From positions 1,280,501 through 1,344,500 of the forward strand of contig NC_060204.1 of NCBI RefSeq assembly GCF_020623625.1: a stretch of 64,000 bases of DNA, given 5' to 3'. The notes under the pieces are model-generated. The model was not told where the DNA came from. It worked only from the letters and a program-made list of their open reading frames with translations, and made no database searches. Shown here piece by piece: positions 18,917-28,826 of this stretch. The first letter of the stretch is position 1. The number at the start of each line of letters is the position of its first letter. Origin of the DNA: Saccharomycodes ludwigii. Lineage: Eukaryota > Ascomycota > Saccharomycetes > Saccharomycodales > Saccharomycodaceae. A program made the position numbers and the translations under genes.

Positions 18917-19786
18917 ATGGGGCTTTTTTTTCCATCTAATAGCAAAAAGAAAAAGAAAAATACCAACTTAGAGAAATACTCTTTGGAATTCGAAGATATT
19001 ACTAATAAAATAGAATATTATACTGAAAGGATTAATAAATCTAAAGCGAATTATAATTTCCGAACATTTCTAAAACTTTTATTTACATTAGTTGTTTGCA
19101 ACATAATCCTAGGCTTTATATTAAAGTATTATGTCTCTTATCACTATTATTATTATCAATCTTTTCATGGATATATAAAGCTATTTACAATCGTATCAGA
19201 TCTTTTGATTCTATACCTTTATAGAAAATCACATTATCATAGAATAAACAAATGGACAAAAAAAATTATAAGACTCAGAAAATTGCATCAAGACAAAATT
19301 GAGGATTTAAAAAACTCCACTTCTTTTAATAGTGTTGGTGCACTTATTAATAGATATTCAGCGGGGCAAAATGGCGACGAAGATGAGGCCAAATTATTGG
19401 ACAAAGAAGTCCTTGCTAAAAAAAAACAGTTGCAAGAATTGAAAGAAGAACTGGACGTGTTACGGAAACAGGGTGGCGGTGCCAATATTGCTAGCAGCAA
19501 TAAATGGTTTGATAAAGCTTTAAGCCTTTTATCTGGCGAAGAAAATTGTATTACTGACAATAATAGTGGCAATATGGAAATTGTCATATGCCCCATCTGT
19601 AAAGCTAACAGTGGAATGTTCAAATGGAAATTCACCACAATTAATTTTATTTGTCCCAACTGTAAAAGTGAGAGCGTTATAAAATCGTCATTGAAACGAT
19701 TGAGTGATGGGTTGGAGGATAGTAGTAATAACAAGGATATAGGAACTGTTAGTAATGAAAGTGATACAAAGATAAAAAAAGAATAA
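18917..19786 (+). CDS. LNP1: lunapark, ER three-way junction protein Lnp1
   Basis: Lnp1 stabilises three-way junctions of the tubular ER, opposing Sey1. The 289 residues show an N-terminal coiled region, two membrane segments (about 50-70 and 84-102) forming a hairpin, a second coiled coil (about 155-185) and the lunapark zinc ribbon C225-x2-C228 ... C246-x2-C249 in a CPIC...CPNC arrangement. This is the full family layout and close to the S. cerevisiae length (about 278). YHR192W sits between CTF8 and EGD2 there, as here. Confidence 0.93.
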   Translation: MGLFFPSNSKKKKKNTNLEKYSLEFEDITNKIEYYTERINKSKANYNFRTFLKLLFTLVVCNIILGFILKYYVSYHYYYYQSFHGYIKLFTIVSDLLILYLYRKSHYHRINKWTKKIIRLRKLHQDKIEDLKNSTSFNSVGALINRYSAGQNGDEDEAKLLDKEVLAKKKQLQELKEELDVLRKQGGGANIASSNKWFDKALSLLSGEENCITDNNSGNMEIVICPICKANSGMFKWKFTTINFICPNCKSESVIKSSLKRLSDGLEDSSNNKDIGTVSNESDTKIKKE

Positions 19787-19920
19787 GACCAATTGATTAT
19801 ATGCATAAATTAAGTTAAATACTAGCTAAATATATAATATCATGCCCTCATATAGTTTAATCTAAATCAAAAAAAAAAAAAAAAAAAACTAGATAAAAAA
19901 TCATCAGTAAAAAAAATTTT

Positions 19921-20421
19921 CTACTTGCTCAAAGCTAAAATAGTATTAACCAAATCACCCTTGTTTCTTCTCAAACCTAAAATAGCCTCTTCCTTGGTAC
20001 ACTTTGTTTGTTGAACAACTAAATCAATACTTTCAGGGTCTAATTCAGATTCATCAATTAAATCTTCTTCTTTGACCTCTTTATGGACTTTATTGTCAGC
20101 TTCATTGGCAGCAGCAGCTAAGTCAGCTTGGATAGAGGCTGGGTCTTTGGAGATTTCTTCACTGGCTGGTTTTTCTTGAGCTAAAGATTGAGCTTGAGCC
20201 AATCTTTGTTGGAAGTTGTCCAACTTACATTCACCAAAAACAACATAATTACCAGCGGGAGATCTGTATACATCTGGCTTATCAATAGAAAATATTTGGT
20301 TATCCTTTTTTCTGAAGGTAACTCTGGTAACACCTGGGACTTGTTTCAAGTTCAATTTAGAGATCAATTCTCTAGCTTTTTTTTCGTTTTTGTTGAAGAC
20401 AGTGGTGGTAGAAGTGGACAT
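19921..20421 (-). CDS. EGD2: nascent polypeptide-associated complex alpha subunit Egd2
   Basis: Alpha-NAC binds ribosomes with Egd1/Btt1 and contacts nascent chains at the tunnel exit. The 166 residues hold an NAC domain (about 10-75; NEKKARELISKLNLKQVPGV, then IDKPDVYRSPAGNYVVFGE), an Ala/Glu-rich linker, and a C-terminal UBA domain (about 130-166; KCTKEEAILGLRRNKGDLVNTILAL). S. cerevisiae Egd2 has about 174. Codon choice is visibly more biased than in the neighbours, as expected for an abundant protein. Confidence 0.96.
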   Translation of the reverse strand: MSTSTTTVFNKNEKKARELISKLNLKQVPGVTRVTFRKKDNQIFSIDKPDVYRSPAGNYVVFGECKLDNFQQRLAQAQSLAQEKPASEEISKDPASIQADLAAAANEADNKVHKEVKEEDLIDESELDPESIDLVVQQTKCTKEEAILGLRRNKGDLVNTILALSK

Positions 20422-20888
20422 TGTGTTTATTTCCTTATTTTTATTTTGGTTTGTGTGTTTATAATATGGGTTTTTCTTTTAAAAAAAGGATTAAAAATGA
20501 TCCCAAGTTGTTTAAAAAATAGCATGGGATTGAAAAGAAAAAGAGAAGAAAGAAATACAAAAATACTAAGAAAAACTGACGATGAAAAAGAAGAAAAAAA
20601 TTTTTTTTTTTTATTTTTATTTTTATTTTTATTTTTATTTTTGAACAAATGTATATATCCGATGTAGTACATAACCCGAATAGTCCGAACGGGTTGATTT
20701 TGAATTAGTTGATTGTCCGTTTTATTTCATTAAATAAATTAACTTTTATTTTCACATATTAAAAAAAAATACTGTGACAGAAACAACTTTTTTATAGCCA
20801 ACTGAATTACAAATATCATGCAATTTATTTCCTAATATAAATAATTGTTTAAATATAATAAATATATATACATATATATATATATATT
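20422..20888. other. divergent promoter EGD2 / MDM31
   Basis: The gap holds a (TTTTTA)n stretch at 20601-20642 and an inverted repeat AACCCG...CGGGTT at 20673-20695 whose inner sequence contains CCGAACGG. No gene is present. Confidence 0.5.
20673..20695. promoter_or_regulatory. CCG/CGG dyad between EGD2 and MDM31
   Basis: AACCCG at 20673-20678 and CGGGTT at 20690-20695 form a perfect 6-bp inverted repeat with an 11-base spacer. CCG-rich dyads are typical of zinc-cluster regulators, and the half-site resembles a Reb1 site (TTACCCG) with one change. It is one of few GC-rich spots in this gap, about 250 bases from the EGD2 start. Confidence 0.35.
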
Positions 20889-22721
20889 ATGCTACTTTGT
20901 ACAATAAAGAGAAATCTTTTAAGACCAACATCCATATTTAACAAAAGCATTCCTCTTCTTTACAAGAATAGAAATAATAATTATATTATTAATAATTCTC
21001 ATCGGATAACTACTACTATAAATTCCATTTCTTCAATAACTTATATCCAAAACAGCAAGAATAATATCCATTTTCTAAAACATATCCCTAATTATACTAT
21101 ATTTCCCATAAGTCGGCGTCATTATTCAACTAAAAATGCTAATGATACCACAACAACCAGTAATACGCACCATGAGAGACAGGATGAACTTCTAAAAGAC
21201 TACTATTTGTCTCGTACTACTTCACTTTTAAGCAAAATTAAAATTAATTTAAAATGGTTTTTGAAAAAATCCATGAAGCCCTTTAATTCAGATGATATAA
21301 GCGCATTTATATCGTGGGTTGTGGTAAGTAACGTATTGATAATCTTATTATGGACTACAGGCTTTGTTTCTCTCATCTTATATCTAATGAATACGGTATT
21401 AGCCCAAGAATATGTAGCCCTAAAAGTTGGAGAAACTATAACAGAGAATAATCCAAATTTACAAGTGATTTTTGAAAATGCCATTGTACCTGATTGGAAA
21501 GGCGGTAAAATTACCTTTAATAATGTGTTTGTATCAAAGCGACCACAAGTCAATAATGCTGGCGCTGGTGTCACAGGAAAAAAGATCAAAAACACATTCA
21601 GTAAAGGGTCTCAAAGGGAAGCTGCAGAGAGGGCTAAATTAGCATTAAGTGAAAAGCAATTGCTAATTAATGAAAATTCATTTGATAAGGGCAATTACGC
21701 CCAATATGATTTAACCATTGATCAAGTTAACGTGAGCTTAAATTTTAGTAAATGGTTTAGTGGCAAGGGAATTATTGATGAATTAGAGATAAACGGTGTA
21801 AGAGGTGTTGTTGATAGGACCCACGTTATTTGGAAGGAACATGATGATCCAAGAAATTACTTAAACGTTCATAAGCCTGGCGATTTTGAACTTGACAAAT
21901 TTGTTATGAATGACGTTTTGTTTACTTTATACCAACCCAATGGGTTTAGGCCATTTAAAGTTAGTATTTTTAATTGTGAATTGCCTAGGTTACGGAAACA
22001 CTGGTTTTTTTACGATTTATTGAATGCCACTGCCATCAGTGGCACTTATGATAACTCATTATTTACCATCCACAAAAAATTCACACCCGATAGTGGTAAG
22101 AAACAACACAACTATATATATGTAGATGACCCGATTACTATTGTAACCACTATGAGGGTAGATAATTTAAATATAGATCATTTAAATGCTGGTATCAAGG
22201 GGCCCTTTGGTTGGATAACAAGAGGACAAGTAGACATGGTGGGGAATATTAGAGTTGTCCCTATTAGTGCCACGGGGAAAATACCTGTGATTGTTAATCC
22301 AAAGGAATTTCTAGAAAATTTGCTCTTATCGAGTGACTATGATCACATGAAAAATAATAAAATGATTATAGATTTTTATTTAAAATTGCATAATGTCGAA
22401 GCACAAGTACCATTATTAACTTCGGAATTGAGCTATATAAACAATGCATTAATTAGGCCAATTGTTGGTTATATAAATTCAAGAAAAGCCACGTATATTC
22501 CGATCAATTGTAGGATAGTGAAAAATTTGGATGATTTTGCTGGATCTTGGACAATTTACGATTCCTTATTGATGGACAATTTAAGTGAAAAAGTTTATGA
22601 TTCCTTTGCTGCTTATGTTGTTGATGATGAAAGAAGATCTTTAAGGGTGAAAAGAATTGGGTTTTGGTCGTTGCAATTGATGTTGCAGTTAATTTTGATG
22701 AGCTTAGGTGCATTGGCATGA
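20889..22721 (+). CDS. MDM31: mitochondrial inner-membrane protein Mdm31
   Basis: Mdm31/Mdm32 proteins are needed for mitochondrial shape, nucleoid stability and lipid balance. The 610 residues begin with a basic, Asn/Ile-rich presequence-like region (about 1-80), then a membrane segment at about 140-168 (WVVVSNVLIILLWTTGFVSL), a large intermembrane-space domain with family blocks such as WKGGKITFNNVFVSKRP, YDLTIDQVNVSLNFSKW, IDELEINGVRGVVDRTHV and PFGWITRGQVDMVG, and a hydrophobic C-terminal segment. S. cerevisiae Mdm31 has about 579. Position between EGD2 and the NVJ1-like gene favours Mdm31 over its relative Mdm32. Confidence 0.93.
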   Translation: MLLCTIKRNLLRPTSIFNKSIPLLYKNRNNNYIINNSHRITTTINSISSITYIQNSKNNIHFLKHIPNYTIFPISRRHYSTKNANDTTTTSNTHHERQDELLKDYYLSRTTSLLSKIKINLKWFLKKSMKPFNSDDISAFISWVVVSNVLIILLWTTGFVSLILYLMNTVLAQEYVALKVGETITENNPNLQVIFENAIVPDWKGGKITFNNVFVSKRPQVNNAGAGVTGKKIKNTFSKGSQREAAERAKLALSEKQLLINENSFDKGNYAQYDLTIDQVNVSLNFSKWFSGKGIIDELEINGVRGVVDRTHVIWKEHDDPRNYLNVHKPGDFELDKFVMNDVLFTLYQPNGFRPFKVSIFNCELPRLRKHWFFYDLLNATAISGTYDNSLFTIHKKFTPDSGKKQHNYIYVDDPITIVTTMRVDNLNIDHLNAGIKGPFGWITRGQVDMVGNIRVVPISATGKIPVIVNPKEFLENLLLSSDYDHMKNNKMIIDFYLKLHNVEAQVPLLTSELSYINNALIRPIVGYINSRKATYIPINCRIVKNLDDFAGSWTIYDSLLMDNLSEKVYDSFAAYVVDDERRSLRVKRIGFWSLQLMLQLILMSLGALA

Positions 22722-23080
22722 ATTTCTGGTTTGTTTTATTTCATTCATTCTTTCTGTGATTGATCTATATTATTTGTTTTGTTTTTTTTTTTTTCGTTGA
22801 ATAATGACAGAAAATTAAAAACTATAATTATATATATTTACAGCAATTTTCACGTTTTAGTATAACACGCTTTTTCTTTATCGTTCCCCTAGAAATATAT
22901 ATATATATTATTATTATTATTATTATTTTTATTTTTTTCCTTTTTTTTCTTGCCGTTTTAGCAGTCTCAAATAAATATTTGGAAAACTACAAACACATCA
23001 AAGCAAAAGAATACACTTATTATTAAAATACTCTCCCTTTTTTAAATAACACAGAAAGATAAAAAAGAAAAAGAAAAAAA
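22722..23080. other. intergenic MDM31 to NVJ1-like gene
   Basis: The gap holds ATT repeats near 22909-22925 and A/T runs. No gene or clear regulatory site is seen. Confidence 0.5.
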
Positions 23081-24763
23081 ATGACATCTTTCATACAGGT
23101 TACACATCATAACTTTATACATTGGTTACAAAGGGAGTGTCTACAAAGACAACCTGCAACATATTATCACATTACCACTACTACTAATTCTAACACAAAA
23201 GGCAGTATAACTGAGGTATCTACTCGTATTCAAAACATCACAAAACAACTACTTTTAAAGTATCATATAAATTTAAATGATTTTTCTGAAAAATCGATAA
23301 TTTTAACTCTATGGCTCTTCTTTTTACTTATAGTAAGTTATCACATGATTAACAAGGCAATAAAATTGGATAAACAATTATGTCACATGAAAACTAGACC
23401 CAAAGATTTAACTATGTACACAGTTAACCCAACCGATGAACTAAAAACTATTTCTGAAGGGAGCACTATTAAAGAAAGAATTAAAGAACTAGAAAAACAA
23501 GAAAAAGAGGAATTAGAGTTTGAAGAAAACTTGAAAACAGAATTCAATGATATGTTGCAGGAAAAATTATCTCCTGATACTTATGTTGCTGATAATGCAT
23601 ATCTTGTAGTTGACCAAAATAATCAAGAACCATTAATGTCTAATGCATCAATTTATGAAACTGATAAAGTTTCCAATGGGACTGATGATGTTATACAAGA
23701 CAATTCTGAACATGAAAATAGAAGTATAAAAAAACAGAGTGAATTGAACGGTCAAGGGGAAGCAGCTAGTGATACGAGTCTTCATTTTACAGGAGACTCG
23801 CCAGACTCAACTTTTAAATGTGACAAAAAAGTAGCAGAAGGAGATCCAAAAGAAGAAGCAGAGGGGAAAAAAGTAGCAAAAGGAGATCTAAAAGAAGAAG
23901 AAGCAGCTGGAAAAAAAGATGAAAAGGATGATTTAGGGAGACAAGAAACTGATAAACAGGGACTTGAATCTGTTAACAATATAAAAAAAAAAGAAAAGGA
24001 CGGGATAATAAAACTAGAAATGGAAAACCAAGGAGTTGAATCTTCCAATAGTATAAAGGAAAAAGAAAAAGACAATATAATAAAACAAGAAATGGAAAAC
24101 CAAGGAGTTGAATCAATCAAAGGTACAGAAGAAGAAGAAAACGAATATACGGTAAAGCAAAAAACAGATAAACAAGGAATTGAATCAACCAACAATTCAA
24201 AAGATCAACAAGAAGTCCAGTTAGTTAACAAAACAAAGGGGGAAAGAACAAATGAGTCACTTATTTTACCTCTTGTAGATTCAACAAATTATAACTCTGA
24301 AGAGTGTCAAAACGAAAAAAATGAAAATAAATTTACACACATGACCATGTCAGATGATTGTAAACAACCCTCGTATATTGATCAATTGAAACTGTCGCCC
24401 ACTGGAAACGAAGATGACGTGGAATCACTATATAAATCACCTCTCAATAGTATAACTGACTGTGGTAACAGTATCACTAATAGCTATAATAACAGTAGTA
24501 CCAATACCAGTTTAAAAACGAACGATAGCACAACACCATCCAAACAGAGACATTTTAATGATAATATATTGCTGATAAACGACAATAACTCACTGTCAGT
24601 GGTTTCAAAGGATACTACTGATGTAAACACTGGAGATAATTTTTTTGTAAATAATAAAAAGATTATCACATACAACACTTTGTCACGCACCAGTACTTCT
24701 AGCACATCAGTGCCTATTGCGACTAAAGTTTCTCTGTACTCTGTATCTCCTTCTAAACACTAG
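23081..24763 (+). CDS. NVJ1: probable nucleus-vacuole junction protein (Nvj1-like)
   Basis: Nvj1 spans the outer nuclear membrane and binds vacuolar Vac8 to build nucleus-vacuole junctions. Here 560 residues show a short N-terminal region, one membrane segment at 72-90 (IILTLWLFFLLIVSYHMI), an acidic coiled stretch (about 125-170) and a long charged, disordered tail with four 24-residue repeats. There is no strong sequence motif; the call rests on topology and on position between MDM31 and UTP9 (YHR194W-YHR195W-YHR196W in S. cerevisiae). S. cerevisiae Nvj1 is much shorter (about 321), and the repeats account for part of the difference. The Ser/Thr-rich C-terminus would be the place for a Vac8-binding segment. 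It could be a different single-pass protein. Confidence 0.55.
   Translation: MTSFIQVTHHNFIHWLQRECLQRQPATYYHITTTTNSNTKGSITEVSTRIQNITKQLLLKYHINLNDFSEKSIILTLWLFFLLIVSYHMINKAIKLDKQLCHMKTRPKDLTMYTVNPTDELKTISEGSTIKERIKELEKQEKEELEFEENLKTEFNDMLQEKLSPDTYVADNAYLVVDQNNQEPLMSNASIYETDKVSNGTDDVIQDNSEHENRSIKKQSELNGQGEAASDTSLHFTGDSPDSTFKCDKKVAEGDPKEEAEGKKVAKGDLKEEEAAGKKDEKDDLGRQETDKQGLESVNNIKKKEKDGIIKLEMENQGVESSNSIKEKEKDNIIKQEMENQGVESIKGTEEEENEYTVKQKTDKQGIESTNNSKDQQEVQLVNKTKGERTNESLILPLVDSTNYNSEECQNEKNENKFTHMTMSDDCKQPSYIDQLKLSPTGNEDDVESLYKSPLNSITDCGNSITNSYNNSSTNTSLKTNDSTTPSKQRHFNDNILLINDNNSLSVVSKDTTDVNTGDNFFVNNKKIITYNTLSRTSTSSTSVPIATKVSLYSVSPSKH
23942..24215 (+). repeat. four 72-bp tandem repeats inside the NVJ1-like gene
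   Basis: Equivalent positions recur at 23945, 24017, 24089 and 24161, an exact 72-base period (24 codons). Each unit encodes a variant of an E/K-M/T-x-N/K-Q-G-V-E-S core followed by a Lys/Glu/Asn run. The middle two units are nearly identical; the outer two have diverged. A shorter imperfect duplication of a VA-x-GD-x-KEE motif lies just upstream (23827-23920). Confidence 0.9.
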
Positions 24764-25331
24764 GTTTTATTTGGCATAGTAAACCAGCACATGGCGCCAA
24801 TTTTATGAAATTTACGTATCATCAATTTGTTATTCAAGATAGTATTTAAATTACTTTTTAATAGTTACATTTTTCACAATTTTCTTTTTCTTTTATTTTT
24901 ATTTTTATTTTTATTTTTATTTTTGTTACAGGTTTATTTCTTTTTCTTTTTTAATATGTAAGTGGTTTTTATTGACAATGTTGTGATATAATCGTTTCTT
25001 TTTTTTTTTTAATTTTTTTTAATTTTTTTAATTTTTTTTATTTTTTTTATTTTTTTTTTTTTTCTTTTTTTTTCTTTTTTTTAAAAAAAAAAAATATCGA
25101 AATGTTGCAATTTTTATATCGTTAATAAAGGTAGTTTTTTTCTTAAATCTATTTGATTTTATCCTTTTGATAATATGATTAACCTTGTTCCCTGCCCCTT
25201 TCCCTAAATAAATAGAAAGAAAGAAAGAAAAAGATAACGATTTAATCATTACAGTCTCTTTTGCTTTATAACTGTTCATTTGACATTCCCATTTCCAGTT
25301 GTGGCTAACTAATCATAGAATATAAAATAAA
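24764..25331. other. intergenic NVJ1-like gene to NMD5
   Basis: A 568-base gap made mostly of T-runs (24996-25084) and an (ATTTTT)n stretch at about 24893-24924. No gene is seen; the open frame on the minus strand is a homopolymer product. Confidence 0.55.
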
Positions 25332-28300
25332 ATGGATACCGCAGTACTATTACAATGTTTTGCATCCACCTTACACCAAGATTTAACCACTAGATCAAAC
25401 GCTGAACAACAATTAAAACAAATCAGTAAAATTCCAGGATTTTTGGGGTCCTGTCTCGATATTATCGGATCAGGTACTGAGATCCCTGAGAGTATCAAAC
25501 TGGCTGCATCATTATACTTTAAAAATAAAATTCTTTACGGCTGGACTGGCTCTAATCTTTCTAAAAATGAACTGTTGTCTTTTACTGTCGATAATGACGA
25601 AAAGCCTATCGTTAAAGACATGTTTATTGAAGCTTTAGTTTCATGTTCTAATGTGGCCCCAAATTGCCTTAGATTGTTACAACCAGCTTTGAACTTGATT
25701 GTTTCTGTGGAATACCCACATAAAAAATGGGACAATATTTTACCAATCTCCATTGAATTGCTAAATAGCAACAATTTAAATTCCATGTACGTTGGTTTAT
25801 TGTGTCTATCTGAAATTCTAAGAACTTACAGATGGATTGAAAATGATTCACGACAAAGTTTAGACACCATAATCCATAATTACTTTGACAGTTTATTAGA
25901 CTTGGGAAATAATTTGTTTCAAAGTGACAGTAATATGGAAGATCCTAAAATCGGCGAAATGTGTAAATTAATTTTAAAGTGTTTTAAATTTGTCACATAC
26001 ATGGACCTGCCATTTACTCTACAAAGACCTGAAAATTTCATTCCATGGGCAAATTTCCACGTATCTATAATTCAAGCTCCTGTCAGTATGGATTTTTTGG
26101 AAAAAAGTAAGACTGATCTTCGATCTAGAAGTAGTTATCCATGGTTTAAAGCCAAGAAGTGGGCATATTCTAATTTAGGTAGATTGTTTGAAAGGTATGC
26201 TTCTAGAAGTTTAACCAAGAAATTCAGTTATGAAGATTTTAGACGATTATACACCAAAGACTTTTTACCACATTTATTAAACTTATACTTCCAACAACTT
26301 GAGCAATGGCATAACAAGGCTTTGTGGTTAAGCAATGAGTCCTTATTTTATATTTTAGGGTTTATTGAGCATTGTGTCTGCCAAAAATCTACTTGGCCAC
26401 TTGTTAAACCACATTATCACATTTTACTAGAGACTATTATTGCTTCTATATTATGTCCAAGTGAAGAAATTTTAGAAGTTTTTGAAAACGACCCGCAAGA
26501 ATACATTCATAGATATTTAGAAGTTTGGAACGATGACTATTCCCCCGATCTATCCGCTATTTCTTTATTAACCACTGTTGTTTCGAAAAAACCTAAAACA
26601 ACTTTACAACCGACTTTAGAGTTTGTCACCAATACTTTGAATGAAAACTTTGGATCATGTTCTTCCAATGGGGATATAAGTACTTTGCCTTTAATAAACG
26701 CAGTCCAAATTGAATCCTGTTTCAGAATTTTTTCCACAATTGTTCATCAATTAACCTCTAAAAACTCACCATACTTGGATCAAATTGAAATTTTCTTACC
26801 AAATTTTGTATTCCCTTTATTCCAAAGTAAACATGGCTTTTTAAGAGCTCGTGTATGTGAAATTGTTAGTAAGCTTAATGAAATGAATTTTGGTAGAGAA
26901 GCGACGCTGACAACTATTTTCCATGGTATTTTAGTCTGTTTTAATGAGTCCGATGATGATAGCGTTCCGGTGACTCTTTTGTCCGCTTTAGCGATACAAG
27001 CGTATCTTCCAAATGAGCAATTCCAACAAATTTTATCCACTATGGTTTTACCCATCATGCAGAAATTATTGAAGATTTCTAATGAAGTTGAAAACGATAG
27101 CATTGGCGGTGTTTTGCAGGAGTTTGTTGAATCTTTTGCGGAACAATTACAGCCTTTTGGTGTTGAGTTAATGAACAATTTAGTTCAACAGTTTTTAAAG
27201 TTGGCTATAGAGTTGAATGATGCTGCAAATTTCGATATTGCAAAAGTAGATCCTTCTGAATTGCCCGTTGATAGCAATAAACAGATGACGGCGTTGAGTA
27301 TTTTATCTACAATAATTTCTATTTTGTTGTCCTTTGAAAACTCTAAAGAGATAGTCAAAAATTTGGAACAATCGTTTTACCCAGCTGCTGAATTTATCTT
27401 GCAAAACAATATGGAGGATTTCTACAGAGAAGTTTGTGAATTTTTTGAAAATTCTTGTTTTTTAATACGTGACATCACTCCAATTTCATGGAAAGTTTTG
27501 GAATTGATAGGGCAAAATAATAGGCAAGAAGGTAGTACTGTCAGTTTTTACTTGGAAGATTTTATGTTGGCATTAAACAACTATTTAGTTTTTGGACAAG
27601 AAGAATTAAAAAAAAATAATTTTTATTCGGAAATTCTTTTTAAGATATATGAAAGAGCAATGGATAATGAAGATATTGATTTCGATGAAGTTAGTACTGT
27701 TTATGATTTAGCTACTAAAATTATGATTTCTTTAAATCAAAGCGTTCCTCCCATTTACTATGAGAAATTTTTAACTGATGCTGTGCAATCTATAAAAAAT
27801 GAAGAAAATGAATTAAGCAAAAGAATTATTTTCGGTGTTAATGCATTTAGTGTTATTTTGTCGTGTCTTGTTAATTTCACTGTGACTACTCTACAATATT
27901 TGGAAAACCAAAATATATTAAAATTATTTTTAGAGACTTGGTTTACGGTTTACATTCCGAAATATACTAGAGTATTCGATGTGAAGTTGAGCTGCATGGC
28001 TATTTTTAGAATGTTGGATGATTTTCAAAATGTCAATGAATTTTTTCAAAGTATTAATTTATCTAACTTTATGCCAGAACTAGGATCCAAATTGGTTACA
28101 TTGATGGAACGGTATCCATATGTTTTAAAAGAATTGGAAAAAAAACGCAAGGAGTTTTCATTTGACGAACTTGCTGCAGAAAATACCGATGACCTTATAC
28201 CGTCTTCATGGGATGACCAAGCCTTTGAAGATGAGGGAGAAGAATATGACGAGGAAAACACAATTGACATTACGAGTTCTAGTGAAAAGTATATAGAATT

Positions 28301-28532
28301 TTTAGAAAAAGAAGCAAGTACTATGTCTGTTGTTCATAATGGAGCCGAATTAGAGGGAGAAAGTTTTGATGATTTGGAAGAAGACCCACTTTCTGCCAAT
28401 ATTTTAGATAATTTTGATTTGTATGGTAATTTTAAGAGTGTGGTTCAATCTACACAACCTTATCATCAAGTTATTTTTAGTCAATTGAATGAATCTGACC
28501 AAAAATATATTTTAGATTTAATGAATTTATAG
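25332..28532 (+). CDS. NMD5: importin-beta family karyopherin Nmd5 (Kap119)
   Basis: Nmd5 carries cargo such as TFIIS, Hog1 and Crz1 into the nucleus. The 1066 residues begin with the importin-beta N-terminal domain (CFASTLHQDLTTRSNAEQQLKQI...PGFLGSCLDII, then KLAASLYFKNKI), continue as HEAT-type helical repeats with the IPO7/8-like block FLPHLLNLYFQQLEQW, and have an acidic segment near residues 965-990 typical of this subfamily. S. cerevisiae Nmd5 has about 1048. YJR132W follows MNS1 in S. cerevisiae; here five YHR genes lie between, as expected for the unduplicated order. Sxm1 is the nearest alternative but does not fit gene order. Confidence 0.93.
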   Translation: MDTAVLLQCFASTLHQDLTTRSNAEQQLKQISKIPGFLGSCLDIIGSGTEIPESIKLAASLYFKNKILYGWTGSNLSKNELLSFTVDNDEKPIVKDMFIEALVSCSNVAPNCLRLLQPALNLIVSVEYPHKKWDNILPISIELLNSNNLNSMYVGLLCLSEILRTYRWIENDSRQSLDTIIHNYFDSLLDLGNNLFQSDSNMEDPKIGEMCKLILKCFKFVTYMDLPFTLQRPENFIPWANFHVSIIQAPVSMDFLEKSKTDLRSRSSYPWFKAKKWAYSNLGRLFERYASRSLTKKFSYEDFRRLYTKDFLPHLLNLYFQQLEQWHNKALWLSNESLFYILGFIEHCVCQKSTWPLVKPHYHILLETIIASILCPSEEILEVFENDPQEYIHRYLEVWNDDYSPDLSAISLLTTVVSKKPKTTLQPTLEFVTNTLNENFGSCSSNGDISTLPLINAVQIESCFRIFSTIVHQLTSKNSPYLDQIEIFLPNFVFPLFQSKHGFLRARVCEIVSKLNEMNFGREATLTTIFHGILVCFNESDDDSVPVTLLSALAIQAYLPNEQFQQILSTMVLPIMQKLLKISNEVENDSIGGVLQEFVESFAEQLQPFGVELMNNLVQQFLKLAIELNDAANFDIAKVDPSELPVDSNKQMTALSILSTIISILLSFENSKEIVKNLEQSFYPAAEFILQNNMEDFYREVCEFFENSCFLIRDITPISWKVLELIGQNNRQEGSTVSFYLEDFMLALNNYLVFGQEELKKNNFYSEILFKIYERAMDNEDIDFDEVSTVYDLATKIMISLNQSVPPIYYEKFLTDAVQSIKNEENELSKRIIFGVNAFSVILSCLVNFTVTTLQYLENQNILKLFLETWFTVYIPKYTRVFDVKLSCMAIFRMLDDFQNVNEFFQSINLSNFMPELGSKLVTLMERYPYVLKELEKKRKEFSFDELAAENTDDLIPSSWDDQAFEDEGEEYDEENTIDITSSSEKYIEFLEKEASTMSVVHNGAELEGESFDDLEEDPLSANILDNFDLYGNFKSVVQSTQPYHQVIFSQLNESDQKYILDLMNL

Positions 28533-28826
28533 TTTTATATGTATTATTTTGTGTGTTGTACTGTTAACTTTTTAATTTTTTTTTTCTTTTTTTTTTTATT
28601 CTTTTCTTTTTTCGTTTCTTTTTTTTTTTTTTATTTTTTTTTTTTTTTCCAAATTTACATTTCATAATCAGAAAAAAAAAAAAAAAAAAGATATTTTTAT
28701 TGTTGAATTTCTTCTTTCTCCCCTTCAAAACATCTTCCCATCTTTAAACACCTTTTTGTTTTATGTCGGTAACATTCCGCATTCCCAACGAAAGACATCC
28801 CACTAACTACTTATCAGACGTATATT

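Noticed and set aside
23782-24195. 137-codon Ser/Phe-rich minus frame opposite the NVJ1-like gene
   Set aside because: Antisense shadow of the Lys/Glu repeats.
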